A stretch of DNA of 64,000 nucleotides from Streptomyces sp. AC512_CC834. Its GTDB lineage: Bacteria; Actinomycetota; Actinomycetes; Streptomycetales; Streptomycetaceae. A program made the position numbers and the translations under genes. The notes under the pieces are model-generated. The model saw only the letters and a program-made list of their open reading frames with translations, was not told the DNA's origin and did not search any database. Shown piece by piece: positions 1-8,728 of this stretch (position 1 is its first letter; every line of letters begins with the position of its first letter). The stretch is taken from assembly GCF_019049325.1 (NCBI RefSeq), contig NZ_JAGMUO010000104.1, positions 113,309 through 177,308 of the forward strand, given 5' to 3'.

Positions 1-401
1 TTGCCAGTCACTCGGCCTGTGGCCCACCATCACGCAACCCCCGTCGACACCTACCGGTGACATCAACAACTCTTGTGCACCCGTGAACCTACAAGGCACA
101 GAAGTTCGAAGAGAAGGGGCTCCCCGCGACCGATGCCACCGCCTCGCAGAGGCCATGTCGTGAGGGTTCGATCAGCATGGCAACGTCGTCCGGCCAGGCG
201 TGGCCGAGAACTTGGGGGCAGCATGACGGCGGATCAGTTCAATGCGCGTGAGGGCTGCGGTCACTGAGATCTTCTCGGCAACGTGACGGTTGCGGGGCTT
301 GATGATGCCGGACGGTGGGATGGTGATTCGACGTCAGGCGTGAGCGAAGCCTCAAGAAGGAACAAGTGTGCGAAGTTCGTTCCGTACGCCAGAGGCTCCA
401 C
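1..401. other. Gene-free left edge
   Basis: No reading frame here resembles a known protein, and the short open frames have no ribosome binding site and poor codon bias. It adjoins a transposase stub and is probably decayed mobile-element or intergenic DNA. Confidence 0.4.
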
Positions 402-632
402 GTGTCATCCAGTACCACCTACACCGCTGTGCTCGATGCCCGCAGGGCGACCGCCGAGCACCTCGCGAAGTTGCTGCGGGACCACCGAGAACGGCTCAGG
501 ACCCGCAGGGTTACCCGCGCCATGGGCGTCGTCAGGCAGGCCGTGCTCGTGCTGCGCTGGTTCGTCGACGGCACCCGGCTGGCCCAACTCGCCCGGGACA
601 AGGGCGTATCCGCGCCGGCCGCCGCATCTGTG
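402..632 (+). pseudogene. IS5-family transposase remnant (N-terminal stub)
   Basis: From the GTG at 402 the frame gives about 77 residues resembling the N-terminal helix-turn-helix region of Streptomyces IS5-type transposases. It includes the stretch VLRWFVDGTRLAQLARDKGV, where the family normally continues with a tyrosine-rich helix (AYRYLHEG). Here the similarity stops at about 632 and the frame runs on into unrelated sequence until 740. The DDE catalytic domain is absent and no terminal inverted repeats were recognised, so this is a dead fragment marking an old insertion. The family call rests on remembered sequence. Confidence 0.6.
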
Positions 633-1020
633 GGGTTCCCAGTTTCGCCAGAACGAACTACTCCAAGAATCGGGGTAATTCGGAGTCACTGGGATGTTTC
701 GGTCTCTCTCGGTGCCCTTTCAAGGCGATGGTCACCGTGATGTCGGAGCCGCACGGGGGCGGGGTACGGGCGGACTGCGGAGATTCCGTACGGTCAGCCG
801 GTCAGCTTCACGCTGGCCACCGGGGAGCGGGTCGAGATCGGCACGGCGACCTTCCCGACACGGACTGCGGGACAGGACTGATTCCGCAGCGCTCCGGCGC
901 GGTGGGCGTAGACGTGCCTCGCGTGCCTGCTCGGCGCGGGACTGTGACTCGTTGCAGCCTGGATGTTTGCGTGGTCTCGACCGGCGTTTAATCACTTGAC
1001 CTGGTCCGTACGGTGTTCGA
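633..1020. other. Gene-free stretch with possible coding debris
   Basis: There is no intact gene. A short frame at about 786-880 reads PYGQPVSFTLATGERVEIG, which could be the tail of a lost Uma2-type or other small protein. It has no start and no upstream homology, so it is not called as a gene. Confidence 0.3.
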
Positions 1021-1806
1021 GTGAAGGACACCCTGATCGGCGAACTCCGCACCGCGTATGACGCCCAACTCCGTGATGTAGCCCCGCCTGGCGGCAGCGC
1101 CCGCGTCGAGACGGACGGCCCATTGACCCGTGTCGTCGGTTGGCACCGTGGCTTTGTCACGGGCCCACGCGACCTCGGTCTGTGCGGGGCAGAACTCGAC
1201 ACGCTCATAGAGCGGCAGCGTGCCTTCTACGCTGCCCGTGGTGAGGCGGTCGAATGGAAGACTCGCGCCCATGACCTCCCCGCCGACCTCATTGACCGGC
1301 TCACGGCGGCCGGCTTCGTCGCCGAGGACAGTGAGACCGTGCTCATTGGGCACTCCGCAGACCTTGCCGCCGATCCCGTCCTGCCCGACGGCGTGACTCT
1401 GCGCCGTGTCACCGCCAGGTCAGACCTCCAGCGCATCGCTGCTATGGAGAGCGTGGTCTGGGGCGAGGACCGGGGTTGGCTCGCCGAGGACTTGGCCGCC
1501 CGGGTCGAGAACACCCCAGAGAACATCGTCGTCCTCGTCGCCGAGGCGCGCACCGAAGTCGTGTGCGCCGCCTGGCTGGTGTTCAAAGACGGCGTCGACT
1601 TTGGCGGCCTCTGGGGCGGCTCAACGGTCAAGGAATGGCGCGGACAGGGCATCTACCGGGCCATGGTCGCCCACCGAGCCCAACTCGCTGCTGCTCGCGA
1701 TGTCCCCTACGTCTATGTCGACGCCTCGGCCGACAGCGCGCCGATCCTCACCCGCCTCGGCCTGCACGCGGTCACCACCACGACACCGTATGTCTGGTCG
1801 CCCTGA
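1021..1806 (+). CDS. GNAT-family N-acetyltransferase
   Basis: A 261-residue protein whose C-terminal half carries the GNAT fold. Motif A appears as the stretch EWRGQGIYRAMVAHR near residues 205-219, a variant of the acetyl-CoA-binding (Q/R)xxGx(G/A). It is followed by a strand (YVYVDASAD) and the SAPILTRLGL helix expected of motif B. The N-terminal 120 residues resemble a degenerate first GNAT repeat. The substrate cannot be told. The GTG start has no clear ribosome binding site, but codon use is good from there. It stands alone between a transposase stub and a decayed lipoprotein. Confidence 0.75.
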   Translation: MKDTLIGELRTAYDAQLRDVAPPGGSARVETDGPLTRVVGWHRGFVTGPRDLGLCGAELDTLIERQRAFYAARGEAVEWKTRAHDLPADLIDRLTAAGFVAEDSETVLIGHSADLAADPVLPDGVTLRRVTARSDLQRIAAMESVVWGEDRGWLAEDLAARVENTPENIVVLVAEARTEVVCAAWLVFKDGVDFGGLWGGSTVKEWRGQGIYRAMVAHRAQLAAARDVPYVYVDASADSAPILTRLGLHAVTTTTPYVWSP

Positions 1807-1907
1807 GCTCAGCCGGCCTTCGCCGACTCCTCAGCTCGCGCCCGGATGTGGTCTTCCAGCTCTCGAGGGTTTCGGTGATGTCGTCCGAATGCTTCCCTGT
1901 CGGCCGT

Positions 1908-2105
1908 TCAGTGGTGTCGCCCAAAAGCGTCAGGGGTAGTCGACGTTGCTGGTACGGACACATCGACCCTCGTGATCTTGTCGTTGTCGCTGGACTTGTC
2001 GTCCCCGCCCCCGCACGCCGTCAGCAGCAGGGCTGCTGAGGCGGTGTGCGTGGCAGCAACGGGCAAAGAGCAGTGCTTCTCAGGAAGCGTTACGGTGCCC
2101 TGCAC
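1908..2105 (-). pseudogene. Decayed lipoprotein N-terminus
   Basis: The 65-residue frame contains a lipobox, AALLLTACGGGDD, and a short acidic/serine spacer, but the basic n-region of the signal peptide has been replaced by an unrelated stretch and the frame stops about 35 residues after the lipobox cysteine. The intact lipoprotein at 16537-17205 has a nearly identical lipobox and spacer (ALLLTACGGSDDDSS), which shows what the full gene may have looked like. It is most likely a remnant and unlikely to be exported. Confidence 0.5.
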
Positions 2106-2118
2106 GCGCGAGGAGTTA

Positions 2119-2822
2119 ATGGGGGCGAAGAGTCACGTGGCTGACGACATATCCAGGGCCAGGGCAGGGCTCAGGGGCAGGTCCGGTGTTCGGCAGGATC
2201 CGGCCGGTGCGAGAGCCTGGTGGCAGGCGGATGTGGTGCGGTGGCTGGCGTTCAGCCTGGTGTGCGCCGGGGGGTCGTTGGGGCTGTCCTGGCTGGGGCC
2301 CGTAGTGCCGTTTCCGTCCGTGGTGCGTGGGGCGGGGGGCTGCTCGCGATTCTGGTTCTTCCCCTGGCGTCGCTCCTGGTCCCGATGCTCCTGCTGCGTC
2401 GCGCACCGCTCAAGAAGCGGAAGCTGGCGTGGCAGTTGATCGTGCCGCTGATCGCCGGAATGGCCATGGGGTTCCTCGGCATGGCCGCCGGGGGCACGGC
2501 CGCACTGGCGGACCGGGGTGTGTGGGCCGACGCGGTGGTCGTCAGTGCGGACTACAGCAGCACCAACCACTGCGAACTGCGCACCGTCGACGGACGGGAC
2601 ATCTCGCCCTCGCTCTCGGAGAGCGACGGCTGCGGGGACTGGACGTCGAAGGGCGACGAGCTGCGCGTGCGGTACGACCCCGAAGGCATCGCGAGTCCCG
2701 ATGACGGGCGCGCCGGCTCCGACGGAGCGGTCCTCGCGACGCTCTTCGGGGCGGCCGTTGTGATGGGTACCTGGGGTGGCGTGCGCCAGAGCAAGTGGGA
2801 CCGGGCGTATGACGAGGCGTGA
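2119..2822 (+). pseudogene. Frameshifted multi-pass membrane protein (DUF-type, unknown function)
   Basis: Translation should start at the ATG at 2119, five bases after GAGGAG. The frame gives a basic N-terminus and a membrane helix (residues about 42-60), then loses its hydrophobic pattern near 2330. From there a second frame carries the continuation: helices LLAILVLPLASLLVPMLLL and LIVPLIAGMAMGFLGMAAGG, an extracytoplasmic part with two cysteines, and a last helix near 2735-2770. Adding one G to the G-rich tract at about 2327-2338 would join the two into one protein of about 234 residues. Function is unknown. Explanations are a homopolymer sequencing error, a real inactivating slip, or rarely programmed frameshifting. 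Confidence 0.65.
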
Positions 2823-3408
2823 GCGAGGGAGCGGACAAGTGGAGCAAGGGCATCCGCGTCAGTCTCGGTTCCGGGGGCGGGACGGGGTCGTGATTGCGCT
2901 GTCCGTCGTCGCCGCCGGAGTCGTCGTCGTCTTCGGTATCGGCAGTGTGCGCTGGGTCGCGCGTGAGGGTGCGCCCGTGCTGTACGGGCTGCCCGGAGGT
3001 GCCTGGAGCGCCGGGGGCGTTCTGGGGCTGGTCACTCTTCTCGGTTGGGGTGGCGCTCTGTCGGAGAGGCTCGAGAGCCGTACCGCGGCGGCCGGCTCTG
3101 GGAAGGCGTCCAGGATGCTGCGCAGGGTGGCCCGCGGCGCGTGCTGGGTGGCTGCCGTAGCGCCCGGCTACTTCCTGATCAGCGGGCTTCCGGGCAAGAA
3201 CTGTCAGTCGGACGCGCCGGGTTGCTCGTACGTCGCGGGGACCGGTCCCGCGCTCCTCGTGTACGTCGGTTGCGTGGCCACGGTGGGATGGCTCACCTAC
3301 CGCTGGCGTCGCGCCGTCCTCGAAGAGCGCCGTGCCCGGGAGCGTGAACGCCTGCGGAAGCTGCGCAAGAAGGGAAAGGGGAAGAGCCGCGCCGCCCGGC
3401 AGGCGTAG
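2809..3408 (+). CDS. Small multi-pass membrane protein of unknown function
   Basis: A 199-residue protein with about four hydrophobic helices (near residues 25-45, 52-72, 105-125 and 142-162) and a very basic C-terminal tail (RRAVLEERRARERERLRKLR) likely in the cytoplasm. Two cysteines (GKNCQSDAPGCS) sit in a predicted external loop. The ATG at 2809 overlaps the end of the preceding frameshifted membrane gene. The GTG at 2839, nine bases after AGGGA, is an alternative start. It is probably co-transcribed with its neighbour, which has a similar build. No family with a known role was recognised. Confidence 0.6.
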   Translation: MTRRERGSGQVEQGHPRQSRFRGRDGVVIALSVVAAGVVVVFGIGSVRWVAREGAPVLYGLPGGAWSAGGVLGLVTLLGWGGALSERLESRTAAAGSGKASRMLRRVARGACWVAAVAPGYFLISGLPGKNCQSDAPGCSYVAGTGPALLVYVGCVATVGWLTYRWRRAVLEERRARERERLRKLRKKGKGKSRAARQA

Positions 3409-3500
3409 TCGGCAGCACCCAGCCCCGGCGACTGGGGCACGCCCAGGCAGCAGACGAGGGGGCGCCCGCCGCGACGCGCAACCCGTGGTCTCTCGCGGCC

Positions 3501-4265
3501 TCAGCCCAGCTTCCCGTTCTGCGCCTTCACCACCGTCGGCGAGAGCTTCGCGTCGCTCGGCCTGCCGTTGGCGATCGCCATGCCGTCGACCGAGAAGTAG
3601 ACGGCGAGCACGTCGCCGCTGCGGACGAACTCGCCGTGCAGGACGTGCTGGACGTCGCGGAAGGTCATCGTGGACGTGAAGCCGAGCGACTCGTCGCCGG
3701 CCGGGGTGACCTTCTCCGCCGTGACGGAGTCGTACGGGCTCTCGTTGCCGTTCGCCTTGGCCGTGAAGCCGTCCCCGCACGCGTCCACGGCCTTCCGCGC
3801 GTCGGCGAAGGTGGCCTGTGCATTCCCCGGGGCGTAGGACGCCAGGGTGACGTACGTGTAGGTGATGCCCTTCGTAAGCTGTGTCGGCGCGTCCGTCGGT
3901 CCCGAGGTCACCCGGGTCAGGTCGGCCTCGGGGGTGCCGAGCGGCAGTTGGTTCATGGCGTACGCGAGGGGTGCGCAGACGGGCTTGTCGACCGTCACCT
4001 CGTCCGTCGACTTGGCGAAGGCGTACTCCTCCGTCGGCTCGTCCACGTTGAAGCCGTCCGTGTCGGCCTTCGTGACGATCGTCGCGGCCAGGTGCTCCGC
4101 GGGGGAGGGGGCCTCGGCCGTGGATGCCGACGCGGACGCCGACGCGCCTGCCTTCGGCTTGTCGGTCGCCGAGTCCGAGTCGGAGTTGCCGCCGCCGCAC
4201 GCCGTGAGTGCGGCGAGGGAGAGCAGGGACAGGGAGACGAGGGCTGCCGATGTGGGGCGGTTCAC
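3501..4265 (-). CDS. Lipoprotein of unknown function
   Basis: A 254-residue secreted lipoprotein. It has a short signal peptide with lipobox LAALTAC (Cys23), then a disordered Ser/Asp/Ala linker to about residue 55, then a mixed alpha/beta domain with two further cysteines (KPVCAPLAY and VDACGDGF) that could form a disulfide. Its length and layout are typical of the many paralogous Streptomyces lipoproteins without known ligand. The gene sits just downstream of the minus-strand membrane protein at 4338-5324 and may share its transcript. Confidence 0.7.
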   Translation of the reverse strand: MNRPTSAALVSLSLLSLAALTACGGGNSDSDSATDKPKAGASASASASTAEAPSPAEHLAATIVTKADTDGFNVDEPTEEYAFAKSTDEVTVDKPVCAPLAYAMNQLPLGTPEADLTRVTSGPTDAPTQLTKGITYTYVTLASYAPGNAQATFADARKAVDACGDGFTAKANGNESPYDSVTAEKVTPAGDESLGFTSTMTFRDVQHVLHGEFVRSGDVLAVYFSVDGMAIANGRPSDAKLSPTVVKAQNGKLG

Positions 4266-4337
4266 GGGGGACTCCGTTGCTCCGTAGGTTGGCGGGTGTG
4301 CGGTGGTCCGGGTGCCGGATCTGAGGGGAGGACGAAG

Positions 4338-5324
4338 TCAGTCCTTGTCGACCAGTGCGCGCAGTTGCGGGGAGAGTTCCGGTACGTGGGCGCCCGCCGC
4401 CTGTGCTGCCTCCAGTGCCTTGACGTACTTCAGGGCCTCCTCGCGCAGCTCGTTCTTCTCGTCGCCCTGGCGGCTGCCCGCCAGCCAGACGAAGACGGCC
4501 ATGGGGACGAGAAAGACGGTGGCGTATCCGATCGGGGAGCCGTCGGTGTAGGCCCAGGCGGTGCCGATCACGCCGGCGAAGATGAGGAGCCAGCCTGTCT
4601 CGTCGTGCCAGCCGCCTACGTCGGCCATGCGTTCGTAGTCCTCGACCTTCGAGGGCTTCGGCGGTACGGGTACGGCGGGGGCGGGGGTGGAGGCAGGGGC
4701 CGATGGCTCGGGGGTGGATTCCGATGCCGGGCTTTCGTCGTCCGGTGCGTTGCCGTCCCGATCCGGTGTTGTCGGAACGGGTGTTGCCTGCGCGGCGGCC
4801 GGTTGTACCGGCGGATACGTCGGGACGGGGGCGGCGCCCTTCCCTCCTCCGGTCGACGACCGGCCCTCCAGCCACGCCGGTATGTGTGTCAGCGGTACCC
4901 CGTGGGCGCGGGCGACGCCCAGCGTCTCGCGGTAGCCGGCGAGTACCGGGTGGATCAACTCGCGCTTCCATCGGACGCGTACGAGTGTGAGGGCCGCGAC
5001 GGCGACGACAAGGAGGGGTCCCGCAGGAGCGGCCACCAGAAACGGATCTTTGCCCGCGAACGCCGGGAGGATCGGGCCGATGAACGGCCAGACGACCCCC
5101 ATTATCAGTGTTGATCCGCCCAGCCAGATGAGCGTGCCGTGCTGCGTCGCCTGCAACGCCTGCCGCCGCTCCGCCAGCAGGGCCGTCACCGCCGCGTCAT
5201 CGGTGTAGTCGACGCCGTGGCGTGTGCCGACGGCGCGTATGGCCTCTGCCGCCCTCGGGTCGGCCGACAGCGCCGCTCCGTTGACCGGGAGTAGATCCAC
5301 CGTTTCCCCCACTGCTCTCCCCAT
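4338..5324 (-). CDS. Membrane protein with proline-rich central linker
   Basis: A 328-residue protein built as two helix pairs around a disordered middle. The first pair lies at about residues 63-85 and 98-118. The Pro/Ala/Ser/Thr-rich linker covers about 160-225, and a second pair follows at about 240-260 and 265-282. A helical, charged C-terminus (residues 288-328) is predicted to be cytoplasmic. No enzymatic motif is visible. It may be co-transcribed with the lipoprotein just downstream. Function unknown. Confidence 0.65.
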   Translation of the reverse strand: MGRAVGETVDLLPVNGAALSADPRAAEAIRAVGTRHGVDYTDDAAVTALLAERRQALQATQHGTLIWLGGSTLIMGVVWPFIGPILPAFAGKDPFLVAAPAGPLLVVAVAALTLVRVRWKRELIHPVLAGYRETLGVARAHGVPLTHIPAWLEGRSSTGGGKGAAPVPTYPPVQPAAAQATPVPTTPDRDGNAPDDESPASESTPEPSAPASTPAPAVPVPPKPSKVEDYERMADVGGWHDETGWLLIFAGVIGTAWAYTDGSPIGYATVFLVPMAVFVWLAGSRQGDEKNELREEALKYVKALEAAQAAGAHVPELSPQLRALVDKD

Positions 5325-5823
5325 GCTCCCTGCGTACTCGCCCCGTTACAGTTCCGAACTGTTCCGAGCGAAGATCATGGCACGGGTGGTCGGCCTCCTC
5401 GTGAGTGAATCGTGCAGGGCTCATGTGCGCACCGTGACGAACAGCACGCGGATGGTGTCCGGCCCTGGCCGTTTTCCATTCGCGTGAGCACAGTGGGAGT
5501 GGCTGCCTGGCGGCCCGTGCTCAAGGGGGTTCCACCGGTGCGAAGTTGCAGATGAGTAACGCTGTGCGGGGTGGGTGGGCAGGGGGCGGGCGCGCCTTGA
5601 GGGGCTTATGTGCGGCTGATACGGTGCGATGGCTTGACACTCGCCTTACTGCTGCTCATTTGCCCAGGTCGGGCGGGTGCGTCAGGGGATGTCCCCGGAC
5701 GTCACCGGTCGGGCGGGCACGGGTGGAGTGTCCGAATTTGCAGATGATTCTGTGTACTTGGGTGATCGGTGCCCGAGTACGTACGTGGCAGACAATTTTC
5801 TTGGGTGTACGGGGAGCGGTTGC
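5325..5823. other. Gene-free region upstream of the Tad operon
   Basis: About 500 bases between a divergently transcribed membrane gene and the first pilus gene. No frame shows convincing codon bias. A TTGACA sits at 5634-5639 but has no good -10 at 16-18 bases. TAACGCTGTGCGG at 5557-5569 partly resembles the BldD operator and misses two conserved positions. The Tad promoter is likely somewhere here but cannot be placed. Confidence 0.4.
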
Positions 5824-6543
5824 GTGAAGATCCAGGAGCGTACGGGGGCGGGCGCGGGGCGTTCCGCGGCTCCGGCTCAGCCGTCGGTCGGTGACCGGCT
5901 TCCCAGCCCTCCTCGCGAGCGCAAACCGGCGCTGGCCGCGCTGGCGGTGCTGCTGATCCTGCTGGGTGCGCTCGGTGCGACGATGCTCGTGCTGCGGGTC
6001 GGTGACCGGATCGAGGCGATCCAGGTGACCGCCGACATCAAGCCCGGAGAGTCCATCAACAAGGACAACATCAAGGTCGTCATGGTGAACGACGACTCCG
6101 GCGCCGACTTCGTGCCGTGGGACCAGCGTGAGGGCCTGAAGAAGCTCCAGGCGAAGTCCACGATCTACAAGGGCACCGTGGTCGTGGGCCAGATGTTCAC
6201 CGGCAAGGCCGACATGGAGGAGGGCAAGGTCACGGTCGGCGTCTCCCTCAAGGAGGGCCAGTACCCGAAGGGCCTGGACTCGGGCGACAACGTCGCCGTC
6301 TACCGCGTCGGCAACAAGACCTCCGGCAGCGGCGACGAGGACGGCGCCTCCGGTTCGGCCGGTGCCGACAACTCCCTGCTGGTCGAGCGCGCGGTGGTCG
6401 AGGACGCCGAAACGGCCGGCGGCGACACCATCACCAGCACCAACCTGCCCGTCACGCTGACCGTCGACGCCGCCGACGCCGCGGCACTGACGCAGGCCGC
6501 GTCCGCCGGCGAGGTCGCCGTCGTTCTGATCCCCGGCAAGTAG
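5824..6543 (+). CDS. CpaB/RcpC-like SAF-domain pilus assembly protein
   Basis: A 239-residue bitopic protein: a cytoplasmic proline-rich N-terminus, one membrane helix (about residues 38-60), then a SAF domain beginning EAIQVTADIKPGESINKDNI. It continues with the typical 'stimulate a choice, then fix it' strands through GTVVVGQMF. In Tad systems CpaB/RcpC lies outside the membrane near the pilus channel. In a monoderm, without a secretin, it probably contacts the wall or pilus. The start chosen is the GTG at 5824, since the upstream frame has no coding character. It begins the operon, with the TadZ-like gene 17 bases downstream. Confidence 0.8.
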   Translation: MKIQERTGAGAGRSAAPAQPSVGDRLPSPPRERKPALAALAVLLILLGALGATMLVLRVGDRIEAIQVTADIKPGESINKDNIKVVMVNDDSGADFVPWDQREGLKKLQAKSTIYKGTVVVGQMFTGKADMEEGKVTVGVSLKEGQYPKGLDSGDNVAVYRVGNKTSGSGDEDGASGSAGADNSLLVERAVVEDAETAGGDTITSTNLPVTLTVDAADAAALTQAASAGEVAVVLIPGK

Positions 6544-6560
6544 AAGGCGGCCCAGAAGCC

Positions 6561-7424
6561 ATGGCCCTCATCGCCCTCGCCGCCGACAAGGGTTCCCCCG
6601 GCGTCACCACCGCGGCCGTCGCCCTCGCGGCGGTCTGGCCGCGCCGTGTCCTGCTCGCCGAGACCGACCCGGCGGGCGGCGACCTGGTGTACCGGTCGGC
6701 CGCCGCGCACGGCGGTCCGCTGAACCCGAACACCGGCATGCTGTCGATCGCCGCCACCGCCCGCCGCGGGCTCGTACCCGACCAGCTCTGGGACCACGTA
6801 CAGCCGCTCAGCGGTGGCCTCGAGGTCCTCGTCGGACTCGGCATCTCCGAGCAGGCCGCCGGGCTCGCGGGCCTGTGGCCGACCCTCGGCCGCGCCTTCG
6901 CCTCCCTCGCCGACTCCCCGAACGCGCCCGCCGACGTCATCGCCGACTGCGGCCGCGTCAGCGGGGACTCCCCGGCGACCGAGCTGTTTCCGCACGCGGC
7001 CCTGGTGCTGCTGGTCTCCCGTACCGAGCCCGAGGCCATCGCCCGGGTCCGGGACCGCGCCGCCGCGCTGAACAACAGGCTGCACGGCGGGCCGCGCGGT
7101 GCCGGGAGCCTCGGCACGCCGCTGATCGGCGTCGTCCTCGTCGCCGACACGAACAACGCCGCCAAGCTGTCGGGCCAGGTCAACGACATGCTCGTGCACG
7201 CCCAGACCGGCGCCCGCGTGGTCGGCACGATCGCCGACGACCCGGCCGGTGCCGACCAGTTGGCCGGACGCAGGCGCGGGCGGCTGGAGAAGTCGCTGCT
7301 CATCCGCTCGGCCCGCAAGGTCACCTCGGACCTGTACCAGCAGTTCGGCGCCGCCTGGTCCATGCCCACCGGACCCGGGCCCGCCGGCGCCGACCTGACC
7401 GGTCACCCGGGGGCCGGCCGATGA
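6561..7424 (+). CDS. TadZ/CpaE-like ParA-fold protein
   Basis: A 287-residue protein of the MinD/ParA fold used in Tad pili to place the assembly machine. The N-terminus MALIALAADKGSPGVTT is the deviant Walker A loop, but the position normally holding the lysine that contacts phosphate (KGGxGKT) is not lysine. Only the first, signature lysine remains. A Walker-B-like strand, ADVIADCGRV, follows at about residue 130. Loss of the P-loop lysine suggests weak or absent ATP hydrolysis, as seen in some TadZ proteins. The gene's stop overlaps the start of tadA by four bases, so the two are translationally coupled. Confidence 0.8.
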   Translation: MALIALAADKGSPGVTTAAVALAAVWPRRVLLAETDPAGGDLVYRSAAAHGGPLNPNTGMLSIAATARRGLVPDQLWDHVQPLSGGLEVLVGLGISEQAAGLAGLWPTLGRAFASLADSPNAPADVIADCGRVSGDSPATELFPHAALVLLVSRTEPEAIARVRDRAAALNNRLHGGPRGAGSLGTPLIGVVLVADTNNAAKLSGQVNDMLVHAQTGARVVGTIADDPAGADQLAGRRRGRLEKSLLIRSARKVTSDLYQQFGAAWSMPTGPGPAGADLTGHPGAGR

Positions 7425-8728
7425 CCGCTGTCGACCACTCCTTGGTCAAGCGGTTTAGGCAGGACGCCGGCGACCGCATCTCCGAGCAGCGCCGCCAGGA
7501 CCAGGTCGGCGGCGTCACGCCGATGTCCACCGAGGACGAACGGCACTACGCGCGCGCCGTCATCGCGCAGATACTGGAGGAGTACGCCCGCGCCGAGATC
7601 AACGCCGGGCGTACGCCGCTGGACGCGGAGACGGAGGAGGCGTACGCCGCCGCCGTGCACGCCGCGCTCTTCGGCGTCGGGCGGCTTCAGCCGCTCCTCG
7701 ACGACCCCGAGGTCGAGAACATCGACATCAACGGCTGCGACCACGTCTTCGTCGGCTACTCCGACGGGCACGAGACGCGCGGCGAGCCGGTCGCCGAGAC
7801 CGACGAGGAACTCATCGAGCTGATCCAGATCCTCGGCGCCTACTCTGGCCTGTCCTCCCGCCCCTTCGACTCCGCCAACCCGCAGCTCGACCTGCGACTG
7901 CCCGACGGTTCGCGTCTGTCGGCGGTCATGGACGTCGCCCGGCGCCCGGCGCTGTCCATCCGCCGCGCCCGCCTGGGCAAGGTCTTCATCTCCGACATGG
8001 TCGGCAACGGCACCCTCACCCCCGAGCTGGGCCACTTCCTGGCCTGCGCGGTCCGCGCCCGCAAGAACATCATGATCGCCGGCGCCACCAACGCCGGAAA
8101 GACGACGCTGCTGCGCGCCCTCGCCAACGAGATCCCGCCGCACGAGCGGTTGATCACTGTCGAGCGGGCGCTGGAACTGGGCCTCGATACTTTCCCCGAA
8201 CTCCACCCCAACGTCGTGGCGTTCGAAGAGCGGCTCCCCAACTCCGAGGGCCAGGGCACGATCGGCATGGCCGAACTGGTCCGCCGGTCCCTGCGTATGA
8301 ACCCCTCCCGCGTCATCGTCGGTGAGGTGCTCGGCGACGAGATCGTCACCATGCTGAACGCGATGTCGCAGGGCAACGACGGCTCCCTCTCCACGATCCA
8401 CGCCAACAGCTCGCACGAGGTCTTCAACCGCATCTCCACGTACGCCCTCCAGGCGACCGAGCGACTGCCGATCGAGGCCAGCCAGATGCTGGTGGCCGGC
8501 GCGGTCAACTTCGTCGTCTTCGTCCAGCGGCGCAACGACTTCCAGAGCGGCGGACGCCTCCAGCGCATGGTCACCTCGGTCCGCGAGGTCAACGGCGTCG
8601 ACGGCCGCGTGCTGTCCAGCGAGGTGTTCGCCGAGACGCCCGACGGCCAGGTCGTACCGCACGCCCCCATCGCCTGCCTGGAGGATCTCATCGCCTACGG
8701 CTACCGGCCCAACGGAACGTGGGGGTGA
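7421..8728 (+). CDS. tadA: Tad pilus secretion ATPase TadA/CpaF
   Basis: A 435-residue type II/IV secretion ATPase that powers pilin polymerisation from the cytoplasmic face. Visible landmarks are an N-terminal helical domain (1-90), a linker strand region with PDGSRLS, and Walker A GATNAGKT at 221-228. The Asp-box region LITVERALELGLDTFPELHP, a Walker B/Glu segment RVIVGEVLGDE (298-307) and the His box STIHANS (324-330) also match. All catalytic elements are present and length is normal. The ATG overlaps the previous stop (ATGA) and its own 3' end overlaps tadB, placing it mid-operon. Confidence 0.93.
   Translation: MTAVDHSLVKRFRQDAGDRISEQRRQDQVGGVTPMSTEDERHYARAVIAQILEEYARAEINAGRTPLDAETEEAYAAAVHAALFGVGRLQPLLDDPEVENIDINGCDHVFVGYSDGHETRGEPVAETDEELIELIQILGAYSGLSSRPFDSANPQLDLRLPDGSRLSAVMDVARRPALSIRRARLGKVFISDMVGNGTLTPELGHFLACAVRARKNIMIAGATNAGKTTLLRALANEIPPHERLITVERALELGLDTFPELHPNVVAFEERLPNSEGQGTIGMAELVRRSLRMNPSRVIVGEVLGDEIVTMLNAMSQGNDGSLSTIHANSSHEVFNRISTYALQATERLPIEASQMLVAGAVNFVVFVQRRNDFQSGGRLQRMVTSVREVNGVDGRVLSSEVFAETPDGQVVPHAPIACLEDLIAYGYRPNGTWG

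Noticed and set aside
160..185. tRNA T-arm-like GGGTTCGATCAG
   Set aside because: No matching acceptor, D or anticodon stems around it.
2542..4971. Minus-strand open frame of 809 codons
   Set aside because: Arg/Gly/Pro-rich antisense shadow crossing several real genes on both strands, with no domain and no ribosome binding site.
5557..5569. BldD-like site TAACGCTGTGCGG upstream of the Tad operon
   Set aside because: Two conserved positions in the second half fail, so it is too weak to report as an operator.
5634..5662. TTGACA promoter ahead of the Tad operon
   Set aside because: Good -35 hexamer, but no acceptable -10 at 16-18 bases.
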